Below, one piece after another: positions 33,396 to 47,150 of a DNA stretch of 64,000 nt. The number at the start of each line of letters is the position of its first letter. Position 1 is the stretch's first letter. The notes beneath the pieces were generated by a model that did not search any database, was not told the origin of the DNA, and was given only the letters and a program-made list of their open reading frames with translations. Both the position numbers and the translations under genes were made by a program. Source of the DNA: Alligator mississippiensis (lineage: Eukaryota; Chordata; Crocodylia; Alligatoridae); NCBI RefSeq assembly GCF_030867095.1, contig NC_081835.1, positions 40,345,892 through 40,409,891 of the forward strand. The letters run 5' to 3'.

Positions 33396-36077
33396 ATGCA
33401 GAGCCTGGGAAACAAGCAGGAAAAACTGGAAATCCTTGCACAACCATGGAACTATGATGTGACTGGAATAACAGAGACTTGGTGGGATAGCTCACATGAC
33501 TGGAGGACTGTACTGGATGGGTATAAACTGTTCAGGAAGGATCAGCAGGGGAGAAGAGGAGGAGGAGTTGCACTTTATGTAAAAGAGACATATGATTGCT
33601 CAAAGCTCCAGTATGGAACTGGAGAGAGGCCTGTTGAAAGTCTCTGGGTTAGGATCAGAGTGGAGAGCAACAACGGTGATGTCATGGTGGGGGTCTGCTA
33701 CAGACCACCAGACCAGGAGGAAGTGGTGGATGAAGCTTTCTTCAAACAGCTAGCGTAAGTTTCCCAATCACAGACCCTGGTTCTCACGGAGGACTTCAAT
33801 CACCTTGATATCTGCTGGGAGGGCAATTGCGCAGGCAAACCAGGATGTTTTTGGAGAGTATTGAGAAAAACTTCCTGGTGCAAGTGCTGGAGCAGCCAAC
33901 TAGGGGCCATGCTCTTCTTGACCTGCTGCTCAAAGAGGAAAGAACTGGTGGTAAATGTAGTAGTGGATGACAACTTGGGTAGTAGTAACTATGAGATGAC
34001 TGAGTTCAGGATCCTGAGGAAAAGAAGGATGGAGAGCAGTAGAGTAAGGACCCTGGACTTCAGAAAATCAGACTCTGACTCACTCAGGGAACTCATGGGC
34101 AGGGTCCCCTGGGAAGCCAGACTGAAGGGCAGAGGAGTGCAGGAGAGTTGGTTGTACTTCAAAAACGCCTTACTGAAAGCGCAGGAACAAACCACCCCAA
34201 TGTATAGGAAAACAAGCAAGTATGGCAGAAGACCAGCTTGGCTTATCAGAGAATTCTTCAGTAAATTGAATCACAAAAAGGAAGCTTATAAGAAGTAAAA
34301 ACTAGGACAAGTAACTAGGGAAGAATATAAGAGCACAGCTCAGGCATGCAGGGATGAAAATCGGGAAGGCCAAAGTGCAATTGGAGTTGCAGCTGGCAAG
34401 GGATGTGAACGGTAACAAGAAGGGTTTCTACAGATATGTTGGTAGCAAGAGGATCTGGGAAAGTGCGAGTCCCTTACTGAATGGGGGAGGCAACCTTGTG
34501 ATAGAGGATGCAGAAAAGGCTGAAGTGCTCAATGCCTTTTTTTGCCTCCATCTTCACAGGCAAGGTCAGCTCCCAGACTACTGCGCCAGGCAGCACGGTT
34601 TGGGTAGAAGGTGAGCAGCCCTCAGTGCTGAAAGAACAAGTTAGGGACTACTTAGAAAAGCTGGATGTGTACAAGTCCATGGGGCCAGATGGCTAAGGGT
34701 GCTGAGGGTGTTGGCTGATGTGATTGCAGAGCCACTGGCCATCATCTTTAAAAACTCATGGTGATCAGGAGCAGACCTGGATGATTGGAAAATGGCAAAC
34801 AGTGTCTGTGTTTAAGAAAGGGAAGAAGGAGGATCCAGGGAACTACAGAGCAGTTAGCCTTACCTCAGCCCCTAGAAAAATCATGGAGCAGATCCTCAAA
34901 GAAATCCATTCCTAAGCACTTGGAGGAAAAAACAGTGATTAGGAACAGTCAGCATGAATTCATCAGGGGCAGGTCATGCCTGACCAACCTGGCTGCCTTT
35001 CATGACGAGGTGACTGGCTCTGTGGACGCAAGGAGACCAGTGGATGTGGTGTATCATGATTTTAGCAGGGCTTCTTATACGGTCTCCCACAGCATTCTCA
35101 CATGCAAGATAAGGAAGTATGGGCAGGATGAACTATAAGGTAGATAGAAAACTGACTGATGCATCGAGCTCAGAGAAGTAGTAATCAATGGCTTGATGTC
35201 TAGTTGGCAGCTGGCATCAAGTGGAGTCCCCCAGGGGTCAGTCCTAGGGCCAGTTTTGTTCAATGTCTTCATCAATGACCTTAAAGATAGCATAGAGTGC
35301 ACCTTCAGCAAGCTTCCAGATGACACCAAGCTAGTGGGAGTAGAAGATATGCTGGAGGGTAGGGCTAGGATTCAGAGTGACCAAGACAAATCGGAGGTTT
35401 GGGCCAAAAGAAATGTCATGAGGTTCAACATGGACAAGTAGAAAGTCCTGCACTTAGGATGGAACAATCCCATGTACCAGTACAGGCTGGGGCCTGACTA
35501 GCTGGGCAGCAGCTCTGTAGAAAAGGACCTGGGGGTTACAATGGACAATAAGCTGAATATGGGCCAACAGTGTGCCTCTGTTGCTAGAAGCCTAATGGCA
35601 TACTGGGCTGCATTGGTAGGTGTGCTGCCAGTAGGTCAAGGGAAGTGATTGTTCCTCTCTGTTCAGCACTGGTGAGGCCACATCTGGAGTACTGGGTTCA
35701 GTTTTGGGCACCTCACTATAGAAAGGATGTGGACAAATTGGAGACAGTGTAGCAGAGGGCAACAAAAATGGTGAAGGGGCTGGGAGACATGACTTATGAA
35801 GAAAGGCTGAGGGAATTGGGCTTATTTAGTCTAGAGAAGAGAAGACTGAGGGGGGATTTAATAGCAGCCTAGGCTGTTCTCACTGATGGCAGATGAGAAA
35901 ACAAGGAGCAATGGTCTGAAGTTGCAGCAAGGGAAGTTTAGTTTAGATATCAGGAAGAATTTTCTCACTAAGAAGGTAGTAAAACACTGGACCAGGTTAC
36001 CCAGAGAGGTGGTGGAAATTCCATCCTTGGGGGGTTTCAAAACTCAGTTAGACAAAGCTTTGGCTGGGATGATCTAG
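33396..36077 (+). pseudogene. CR1 ORF2, decayed
   Basis: The endonuclease starts MQSLGNKQEKLEILAQ and has TGITETWWDSSHDW and VGVCYRPPDQ. RT pieces follow: NSVCVFKKGKKEDPGNYRAV near 34800, motif A VVYHDFSRAS near 35045, SGVPQGSVLGPVLFNVFIND near 35220, and motif C KLPDDTKL near 35310. The tail KVVKHWTRLPREVVEIPS ends at 36077. The catalytic aspartates are still visible but neighbours have changed (YLDF to YHDF, FADD to LPDD), and the frame is broken many times. Confidence 0.88.
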
Positions 36078-36879
36078 TTGGGGATGGTCCTGCTTTGAGC
36101 AAGGGGTTGGACTAGATGACCTCCAGAGGTCCCTTCCAACCCTAACTTTCTATGATTCTATGATGCTGTTTTCTATTCCCCAAGCTTTCATGTTTAGAAC
36201 TTCCCTCTGTCCTCACAGCGAGCCCAAAACCAGGACCCTGGTAAGTAGGCATGGGTACATTCCCAATCACAACCCAGATATGGTTTGCCTATAGCTATTC
36301 CAGGTTTGTACTGCTCCCCTTTCCCGTCTTGGTTCTAGGTCCTAATTCCCACTTGGGTTCAAGTACCATGACTCTGATTTTCATGGAAAAGTCAGGCACC
36401 TGGGATCTGGAGCAGCTTACCTTCACCTCACAAATTCTGGACCATTTTTTACCTGGCAATGGGTCAAGAATGTGGGATCAAGCTCCTTCAACCTATTGGG
36501 TCAGTGTGGAGGCACGATCCCATGTCACACCACATCCAAAGGACCTCCTCCCACTCCTGCCTCTTTCAGACACCTCAGTTCTGACAGGCCACAGTTCGCT
36601 CATGTGCTATCCTTTCCTCTTCCCAAACCGCTAGGGGCATAGCACTTCCAGTTTCTCCCTTCCCCACACCCTCATTTGTAAAGCACTTTTTCTGAGTTTA
36701 CTTCAGAAAGCATTGAGGATTTTGACCATTTGCCCTGTTTAATAAAAGGTTCTGTTGCTTTACAAAGAAACCACTATGCCCTGTGTCTTGCTCGTTCCTT
36801 ACTCAGTCATGTCCCAATCCTGCTCAGTGTTCCAGATCTTCTGAAAATGGTTTGCCAGGGTGTCTCTAATAAGAACTCC

Positions 36880-37940
36880 TTTACAGCTGTTGTACCACAG
36901 GGGCTTGGCCTCCACTTGTGTAGTGGTCCTCGAAGTCCCAACCTTTCTGTCCCTCAGCCTCTTAAAAGCCTTCCCTTTTTGCCTTGCACATGTTATCTAG
37001 GATGCAGAGAGCACTCAGTGGCACTCATGTGCCCCCTCAGTGCCCTCCACCATGCTTTGAGGTGCCTCAAGGTTTATTCAGTGGTCAGGCAGCAGCTTCT
37101 CAGCCAGTTATTAAACAGTTCCTTCCTGGCCTCCAAATACCCCATATAAGGCTTCATGAGCCATAGGAAAAGCAGGTATACTGGGTACCTGACTAGCAAG
37201 TAGAATGATGGAGATGAGAACAGTCACTCAATTCCCTCTCTACCTCTCAGCCCAGAGCTCCCACACCTTTCAGGAGATCCTCAAGGGTGATCCTGTCAGC
37301 AAAAATGAAATACTATAGGTCAGGTGCTGGCATGCAATCCTCATACTGTTGCCCAAGAAAAGGAGTCTTGCTCACATTAAGAACTGGTGCCTAGTATTGC
37401 TCCTGTGTACTAACTGCAAAAACCTGACCAAAGCCCTGGCTAAGAGTCTCAAAATGGTTATGGCCTCTGTCGGAGGCCCTGAACAGAGTTACTGTGTACG
37501 TGACAGAACCATTTGGGAATGCCTTGAGATAAACTTCCTCTGGGTCATCAGGGACACCAGATGGGGTTTGGTGGAGTTTCTATAGACACTAGCATTGTGG
37601 CCCTTACCCAACCAGCTGCTAATAATGTGTACAAACAGTCTCTAGTGGTCTATAACTCCCTGCAGCATGATGGAGAACCCTTTGCAGTTAATATATTCAT
37701 AGCTGGGTGGAACACCGGATGATGTGGATGCCATCAACAGCCCTGTTGCGGTTGGGAAAGCCCATGCAGGCATATCTAGCAATGCCCTCTTGCAGGTTTG
37801 CGATGTAAAGAAACCATAGTACCAGCAACCTTTGGATGGGACAGAATAACTCCTGTATAGGTGATCCCATTATAGACCTGCCCATGCCATGTGCTTCTTC
37901 ACAGTGATGGATGCCCTCAGGAAGCTAACTTGCTGCTAAG
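36880..37940 (-). pseudogene. Harbinger nuclease fragment, split by a LINE piece
   Basis: On the minus strand, 37697-37885 reads GIARYACMGFPNRNRAVDGI followed by HI, the first catalytic region (FP-x-AVDGTHI type). The end of the nuclease, WLMKPYMGYLEARKELFNNW, lies at about 37085-37165 and continues into LKAWWRALRGHMSA. The interval 37190-37690 between them is a Tx1-like fragment on the other strand. The match to HARBI1-like proteins is by motif only. Confidence 0.6.
37240..37660 (+). mobile_element. Tx1-like LINE fragment (RT N-terminal part)
   Basis: Reads KKRSLAHIKNWCLVLLLCTN, then LTKALAKSLKMVMASVGGPE and SYCVRDRTIWE. This closely parallels the minus-strand copy at 45308-45640, so both come from one family. 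The phrase order (KNWRPVSLL, TKALANRL, PEQSY-VPGRTI) is that of the L1-related Tx1 clade. Confidence 0.75.
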
Positions 37941-38154
37941 GTGATAGGGCCAGCTTGGTACAGATCCCCTGGAAGGGGGCTCAGCTCATCCAAAGTTCTA
38001 CTTTTCATTCCAGGTCTCTTGGACTATTCATTCCCACCAACTGATGCTCATTTTATTGGCTTAGGCCATCCACCATGGTGTTCTGCATGCTGTTGTCTTT
38101 GGGCATGTTGGCATTGGTGCATACCAGATAGCACACACCTTAATGAAGCAACTT

Positions 38155-38380
38155 TCATAGAATCATACAAAAGCAAGGCTGAAAGGACCTCAACAAGAGG
38201 TCCAATCCCCTGTTCAAGACAGGCTCATCCGCTGTCCAAATCAGCCTACACAAGTCTTTGTCTGGTTTATTCTTAAAATATACAAGAGCATTGTTCATGC
38301 AAACCAAGCACAGCACCTCAAAACACCAAGAACACCCTAACTTGCCACAGGTGAAGCACAATCTCAGGGCTTCAGTCACA
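38155..38380 (-). mobile_element. L3/CR1-like LINE 3' end fragment
   Basis: Reverse complement of a LINE tail: TTTCATAGAATCATACAAAA, GGCTGAAAGGACCTCAAC, then text ending AACTTGCCACAGGTGAAGCA that recalls 48370-48390. It lies 0.64 kb from the RHOA exon at 39017. Confidence 0.65.
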
Positions 38381-38965
38381 GTGCCACATCACTATCTATC
38401 TTCTGGCACCTTAAGCTAGAAGAAGACAAAAAGCACCTCTTGGTGCAAGTGATCAGCCTTTCCAAGCCAAAATTGACCAGGCTCTCAGAGGCAGCAGCCA
38501 TCCAGCACAAATGGTAGTAGGGTAGTAGACAGCCAGTCAGCTCTCCTTTTTGTACTTGGCAAACTTTAGAAGCCTCTACAGACTCATGCCTGAAAGGCAT
38601 GCTGAGATCTCTACCCTCCAACCCCTCGCTGCAGAGTTCTGCCACAGCATGGCCTCAGGCTCATTTTGAGGTGCTTCAGATGGGAGAAGTCTGTACATAT
38701 GAACAACATTAAAACACTCCAAATCTGAAGCTCTTTCAACTGGAGCAGGATTTGAAACACTTCAAATTAACGCTATTTTCTGTCCACCCTCAAACATCAA
38801 TGTGTTCTGCTACAAGTCAACTTAGCAAGATGTAAAAGCATGCAGAAGAAGGCAGATAAAAAGATCTATCACACAGCAAGATGATGCTGCATAAAAAAAA
38901 AAAATTGAAGACAAAATAATACTGGTTCAGTATTGAAGGAGGTGATGTCCCTGGAAAGCAGTCTA

Positions 38966-40871
<1,906 letters not shown>

Positions 40872-40879
40872 GAATAGCA

Positions 40880-42265
40880 CAGGGGTGGGCAATTTTTTTG
40901 GGCAGAGGGCTGCTTACCCAGTTTTGGCAAGCTGTTGAGGGCTGCATGGGTAGCCCTGCCCCTTGACAGGTGCCCCACCCCCTGATCACCATTTTGGGAC
41001 CGATGTCCCAGGGCCAGCACCAGTGTGGCCCAGAGCAGGGTGCAGGCTGGCAGGGGTCTGTGGAGCTGGGCTGGACTGCACCAGCAGGGAGAGGGGGAGT
41101 TGGCCCAGCTCCATAGAGCCCCTACCAGCTAGGACCCTGTACTCCTGCCACCCTGCTCTGGGCCCTGCTGGCCCTGGCCCCGTGCTCCCGCGCCTGCTTA
41201 CTCCCAGTGCCCCCCAGTCCCGCAGTACAGGCTGGGGGCACCGCACAGCCCCGACCGCTTGCTCACTGGAAGGAAAGGAGCTGGCGCTGAACGCGGGAGA
41301 AAAGCGGCCCCTCCCCTGCACCATGGCCAGTGCTCCCTACTGCAGCCGCTTGCAACCCGCACAGGGCTGTCCTGAGCAGGCAGAGGCAGTCCCATGTGGG
41401 CTGCAAGTGGCTGCAGTGCGCGACACCAGCCACAGGGCAGGTGAGGGGTGGCTTTTCTCCCCAGTGCTCAGCACCAGCTTGTAACCTGGCCCCGTGCTGG
41501 CTCCAAGCTCGCTTGTCAGGGCTGCGCCGCACTAGCAGCAGCTGCAGTCCCCCTGCTTGCTGTGCCAGGCAGCATTTCCTGCTGCTGCCCACCCAGAGCT
41601 TGCTCGCTGGGCAGCTTAGAGGCGGTGGTGGCAGCCTCACCACAGCCTACCATGGTGTGAGCTCTGGGTGGGCAGCAGCAGCAAACATTGCCCAGCGTGG
41701 CAAGTGGGAGGGCTGCAGCTGCTGCCACCGCAGTGCAGCCCCGATGGGCAAGCCCGGAACTGGGTTACTAGCTGGTGCTGAGCACTGGGGAAAAAAGCAG
41801 CCCCTTGCTTGCCCTGTGGCCGGCACCTGGCGCTGCAGCCGCTCACAGCCCGCATGGGGCTGCTTGTACCTGCTTAGGACAGCCCCGTGTGGGCTGCGAG
41901 CAGCTGCAGCAGGGAGCCTTGGCCACAGGGTGGGCGAGGGGCCACTTTTCCCCATGCTCTGCACCAGCTTGTTCCCTGCCCTCCCCCCTTACCTGAGGTT
42001 CTAGGCATCGGGGCAGCCATGTGATCCCAGGCCAGAAGCCCCTGGTGGGACTTCCAGCTGGGATGGCAGGGCCAGACGGGCCCTGCTGTTGCAGGAGCCC
42101 GCCGGGCTTCCCCTAGGTCCTACTACCCCTGGTTCTGGTCATCTTTGACAGGAACCAAAGACAGATAAATTTTAATTTTCAAAAATTTTTTAGGGGCCCT
42201 GTGGGCCCAATAGAATGGCCTTGCAGGCCGAATCCAGCCCACGGGCTGTATTTTGCCCACCCCTT
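40880..42265. mobile_element. Non-autonomous hAT, 1.39 kb, perfect target duplication
   Basis: Starts CAGGGGTGGGCAATTTTTTT and ends, reversed, AAGGGGTGGGCAAAATACAG. It is flanked by identical 8-bp duplications GAATAGCA at 40872-40879 and 42266-42273. The subterminal AGAGGGCTGCTTACCCAGTT and GGGCTGGATTCGGCC blocks match, in opposite orientation, those at 55140-55197 and 54200-54250, so it is the same family as the pair at 54189-56792. The interior is GC-rich with no transposase frame. Confidence 0.88.
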
Positions 42266-42536
42266 GAATAGCAGCACCTGAGCCCTGTTACAAGAGAGAA
42301 GGGGAGGAGATGGAGGAGTTGTCAGTAGGTACACATGCCTGGGCTCCAGGGGTAGAGATTTATTCCAGCTGCATCCTGGAAGGAGAAGAAACTTTGTAGG
42401 AGAGCAGGAGTCTCACACAGAGATAAGGTGTTATGTTTCTGCCTTGCAGTCTGTGTTTTAGCTATGAGGCATGGGGGTGGCTGAAGAGGAATAGGGAGGG
42501 CCACAGTGGGTGCCTAAAAACAGCAACCCTCCCAGG

Positions 42537-45500
42537 AGCTGAGCATGAAATGTCAGTTAACAACAATAAGCACCATTCCCTAGAGATTGAAATCCCCTCC
42601 CCTATGCACCTCATGGGGTTACATATATAGGACCAGCTGTCCATCTTCCACCTTACCACAATAGCCCAGCATCATACAAACTGATCCATGTTTTGTTGCA
42701 TAGTGAAGTGTCCAAATTCAAGTGTGACACACACCTGAATCGCGAAGCAGAGGAGTTGGAGGGCATCATCCTGTGGCCCCTCTGAGACTATTTCTGCTGC
42801 TTTTCAGAGTCACCATACTGCCTTGGCCCAGCACGAAACTGGCTAAGCTGATCACACTCCCCTGGCTGCTCAGTATGGGATAGAGAAGATGTACATAGTC
42901 CAAGTCCAGTGCACCAAAGAGGGTGCTGAAGACAGCAAAGAGTGGCTGCATCCAGGGGCAGTCCAGGGAGGTGTGGAAGAGAGTCCCTTCCACCTCCTCC
43001 CCAAAGAAAAAGGAGGCCACCACAACACTGTGAGTGAACAAAAGTGCACATAGCCAGGGCCCTAAGCAGCAGCCACCACTGGAAGTTACCAGTTTCCTTG
43101 GCAATGGGTAGCTTACAGGCCAGGCAAATTTGCTCTGGTGTTGCTGCCACCATGCCCCACTTCCAAGTTGTGTCAGGGTGGGTGGTGGAGACATAGGAAA
43201 GACATGCTGACTGTTCATGTGCTCTCCCAGACAGGATCTCAATGCAGACCCAACCACTGTTCTTGTTGGGGCACAGGGAAGAACAGCAGAGCTGAGCCCT
43301 CCACTCATCACTGTCCACAGCTGGAAAAAAGTAGGTAGCAATAGAGGGGGTCCATCTAGCAAGCTACCGTAGAGGTGAGCTTGTCATGTACAAAGGTGGT
43401 CTTCTAAGTGGCAAGTGCGTCCCCACAGTAACAAGTTTTCACTTCAACCAAGGGGCATGAAGCGAAACAGAGTGCAGGCCATGGACTCTGGCTGATAGCC
43501 AGGCAGACCAAGCTGAGTAAAAAATGTGGGTCAGCTTGATGGCATGCAACCAGATCAAGGAAGATGAAGTTTCCAGATGCTTGGCTCGGTGTCCTCTGCT
43601 GCAGGGCCAAAGTATACACCAGGGGCTCCTGCAGCATCTCTGGAAATCACAAGCACCTGCACTAGGGTCTCAGTTGGTGGTAGGCCTGCCAAGTCCAGGC
43701 AAGACTACAGCGTAAGGGCAGCAGGGTGCTCCATCCAAGGTGATCAAGACCAACAGGAAAAGTTCCTGATCCACGGTGAGGTCCTCTACCTGATGCACAA
43801 AAGCTGGTTGTTGCCAGGGGAGGGGTTCACCAGCAGAGCACACACTGAAGGGCTAGCAGGAAGAAGGCAACCGCCCTGCTCACCATATCAAATAAGCTCT
43901 GACCTCCCTCACTGGTGGGCAGGTACAGGATAGCCTGCTAAAGCCAATTGTGCTTGTTCCAGAAGAATTCTAGGAGGAGATTCTTGAGCTTTTTGAGCAT
44001 GGTCACTGGTGGTTCCAGGATATGTCACAGAGCAGCAGCCGCCTCCAGTTTGTTGATGACTTGGACCTGGGCACAGTAGGAAAGGCTAGGCAGGCACCAG
44101 CACCACTGCTGTAGTGGTCTCAAACTCCTTACCAAGGCCTTCCTGATTGTTAGCTAGATAGGCTGGGAGGCCTAGGAAAATTCCCAGGGCTTTGAAGCCA
44201 GTGTGGCAACAGGACAGGCCTCCAGCAAGCGCCTAGCAGAAATGTGTCACTTTTGGCCAAGCTGATATTGGCTGAAGTGGCATGCTTGTAGGCCTGCTGA
44301 CACTCAAATCAGGGACTGGACATGACAACTGCAGCTCACAAAACAGTCACATTCTTGCACAGGGTGTCACCCTGACCTAAGAGTCAGTGGCCGGGCTGCA
44401 GCCAATGGGATGGCCAGGCCTGTCAGGCACTGCTGTAGCATGTGGCGCAGTGGCTCAATGGTCGGAGCATGGAACATTTCAGAGGGATGGCAGTTCTGTC
44501 AGGTGTCGCTGGCATAGTTGTGCCATCCTGGAACCACCAATTACCATGCTCAAAAAGCTGAGAAAAAAGCATGTTGGGAATGGGGCACGTTCACCTTCAG
44601 GAGGCTACAGGTTAGAGCTGTGTGAAACAGCACCGTTTTGTTTCAACTTGTTTTGCTGGACAGTGTTTCATTTTGAGTTTCGTTTAGTTTAAAAAAAGCA
44701 CAGTTCCATTTTGTTTCATCAAAACCGTTTCACTGTTTCGCCCATAGACTATAATGGGGAAACACAAAAATGCCTGTAACTGTCATTTTTTGGCAGCACT
44801 TCATCCAGTGCTTCTACTCCTCGGCCAGTGCTCTCATGGGGGGGCACCAGGGCTCCCACCTGCCCGTTGCTTAACCGGGGAGCACGGCCTGTCAGGGGGT
44901 GCACCAGCACTCTCAGGGGATGCGTGTGCATCGCCACTGACAACAGGTAAAATAGTAACTTAGTGAAGGAGCAGCACAGTAGCACCAGCAGCATCTCAGG
45001 CAACCAAACTGTGACAGAGCCTTTCTTTCTTCTCCTGCAGGAGCTTCTTCTCCAGCATGCGTGTTAAGGCACGCCTTCACTGTGTCCTTTCCCACTCTTT
45101 CCCTCCCTTTCCTTACTTTGTTTCCTTGCAGGCTTCAGCTTTGAAACTCGAAACGTTTCAAAACTTTCAACACATTTCAACTGCCCTCGTTTTCATTTCG
45201 AGGCTATTTCGAAGCCCTTCATTTTATTTCAATTTAGCTGTTTCGAGCTTGAAACAAGTCAAAACAGTGTCAAAAAGAAACAGCCGGTGAAATTTTGCAC
45301 AGCCCTACTACAGGTGTCCTGATAGGTGAAGACAGGCCCCAAACAAACGACTTCCAGAGTCCAGAATAAGAAGTTGTGGTTGACCCAAACAAAAAGTTTT
45401 TTCATGCTCCAGGGACACAAGGCTGATATTCTGGTCAAAGAGTTCTGCAGCTGCCAGCAGGTCACATAGCAGGAAGAGGTTGTCCCAAATAGTTCTGTCA

Positions 45501-47150
45501 GGTACACAGTAGCTCTGTTCAGGGCCTCTGAAAGAGGCCATAACCATCTTTAGACTATTGGTCAGGGCTTTGGTCAGGTTTTTACAATTGGTACGCAAGA
45601 GCAATACTAGTCACCAGTTTTTAATGCGAGCGAGATTCCCTTTCTTGGGCAAGTGTGCATGCCAGCAGTTTTGCTGACAGGATCCCACCTTTGAGGCTTT
45701 CCTGAAAGATGTGTGGGAGCTCTGGGCTGAGAAGGGGCCAAAAGGTCTTGTAGAATTCAACAGGTAATTCATCAAGGCCTGACACCTTCCCTGTGGTGAG
45801 GCCCTCAATGGCAAAAGTTAGTTCTGCAAAGGATAACCCCTGTTTGAGCTTGTCAGCCTTGGATGTTCAGTTTAGGGAGGCCCTCATGCAGGTGCTGAAG
45901 AGCCTCTGGGTAGGAAGTTTCAGCTGCAAACATCTCAGTGTAGAAGCTAATGGCATGCTCTTGGATCTCAGCAGGGTCTGTGAGCACTTGGCCCGATGGG
46001 GTTGAAGGGTGACTGATGATCCTTTTGCTGATGATCCTTTTGTCCTTGTCTAAGATGAACAGGAACCAGGTCAGGACATCAGCCTCTGAGTTCTTAGAAG
46101 CAGGCTCAGGTTCTTATGCCCTGGGTCTTGTCTTCTACCAGTTCTCACATGCACTTTTTCCGCAGCTTGAGGTCTCGAACAGCCCAGTCATTACTGGCAT
46201 CCATCAGGGCAGCCTCAACTTCCATAATGTCTTTCTTGAGCTCTTGCACACTGCAGCAGAAGTCTTGGGTTGCCCACTGCATATATTTTTGTGCTGTTGG
46301 CAGAAAATCTTGGTTTGTGCTTTCCCCATTTCCCACCACTTTCCAGGTGGAGAAGCCACTTTCCAGGCTGCCCAGATCTGCCAGAAGTATGTGGAGCTGT
46401 CTTGATGGTGGACATTCTGCAGAAGGCCAACACTGAGACACCAGTAGGGTACTCCTCTGTGAGTTAAGTCAGGAAACCCTGTTGATACCAGAACTATGGA
46501 CTATAAAACAGACCAGGCTGTGGTCTGAGAACTCAGATGGTATAATATGGCTGCAGCAAAGCAGAGGCAGGTGGTGTTTGGTGATGTAAAGCCGACCCAG
46601 GTAAGCCATGGAGAACCTGTTGGTGCTTGCCTTCTCCCAGGTATACTGCCTCTTGCTAGGATGGAAGTTCTGCCATACTGCACAAGCTTGCTGCCTGTAG
46701 GGTGGTTTGCAGCTGTCAAGCAGAGTGTGGATGGGACTCCAAGCCATTCCTGTCAAGGCATTCCTGAAGGGCGCAGTTAAAATTACCGCCTAGGATAAGA
46801 AGATCACTGTCACTGGCTACAGTCTGTAAGAGGTCAGCCAGCGTCCTGAACAAGTGCATCCTCTCCTGCCCTTCACTGGACACATAATTATTCGTTAGGA
46901 TGAGGCAGCACTGCTCCAAAGTGGCTCAGAATGTTAGGATACGACAGGGACTACTTCCCAGGCAACTACTGAAATTGGTCTCAATTGTGGCCAGAAAAGA
47001 ATGGTAATGCCTGCAGTGGAGCTTGTGCTGTGGCTTAGAAAGGTCTACCCGTCTAGGGAGTGTACAGCCCCATCTGTGCTAGTCCCATCTGCGTGCGTCT
47101 ATTATAACAAGGTGAAGTGTAACCATTTCTTGTTCAGGAACAAAAAAAAG
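42537..47150 (-). mobile_element. Tx1-like LINE, long decayed copy
   Basis: Minus-strand order from high to low coordinates. Endonuclease start GITILFWPQL near 46980; LLILGGNFNCALQECLDRNG at 46716-46919; FHPSKRQYTWEKAS and SDHSLVCF at 46469-46756. Linker at 46145-46441. RT start PKKGNLARIKNW and TNCKNLTKALTNSLKMVMAS at 45308-45650. C-terminal part FFFGEEVEGTLFHTSLDCPW with LQPLF-like spacing at 42766-43362. A 3' UTR at 42537-42760 recurs at 51400-51600. Stops are frequent. The GGDFNC-type motif and RT phrases indicate the Tx1 branch of L1-like LINEs. An hAT sits inside at 44613-45307. Confidence 0.75.
44613..45307. mobile_element. Non-autonomous hAT-like element, 695 bp, perfect target duplication
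   Basis: Starts TAGAGCTGTGTGAAACAGCA and ends, reversed, TAGGGCTGTGCAAAATTTCA. Identical 8-bp duplications CTACAGGT lie at 44605-44612 and 45308-45315. Both subterminal regions are rich in GTTTCA/TGAAAC motifs and fold on each other. It lies inside the Tx1-like LINE, so it is younger than that copy. Same family as 61324-61958, in the opposite orientation. Confidence 0.88.

Larger units (their letters stand above)
32000..36170 (+). mobile_element. Near full-length CR1 LINE with ORF1 and ORF2 (decayed)
   Basis: About 4.2 kb in correct CR1 order: ORF1 (zinc-finger-like cysteines, coiled coil, esterase), ORF2 (endonuclease, reverse transcriptase), then the 3' UTR GGACTAGATGACCTCCAGAG and the octamer tail TTTCTATGATTCTATGATG. 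Many stops and frame changes show age. Its wording differs from the two younger CR1s downstream of RHOA. Confidence 0.9.

Noticed and set aside
41263-42004. Long open frames in the GC-rich interior of the hAT at 40880-42265
   Set aside because: Open frames occur on both strands and in several frames at once because the DNA is GC-rich and stop-poor. The translations are low in complexity.
44425-44590. Stretch GTGGCGCAGTGGCTCAATGG resembling a tRNA A box
   Set aside because: No convincing B box (GGTTCGAATCC) follows at the right spacing and no cloverleaf forms. It lies inside the Tx1-like LINE.
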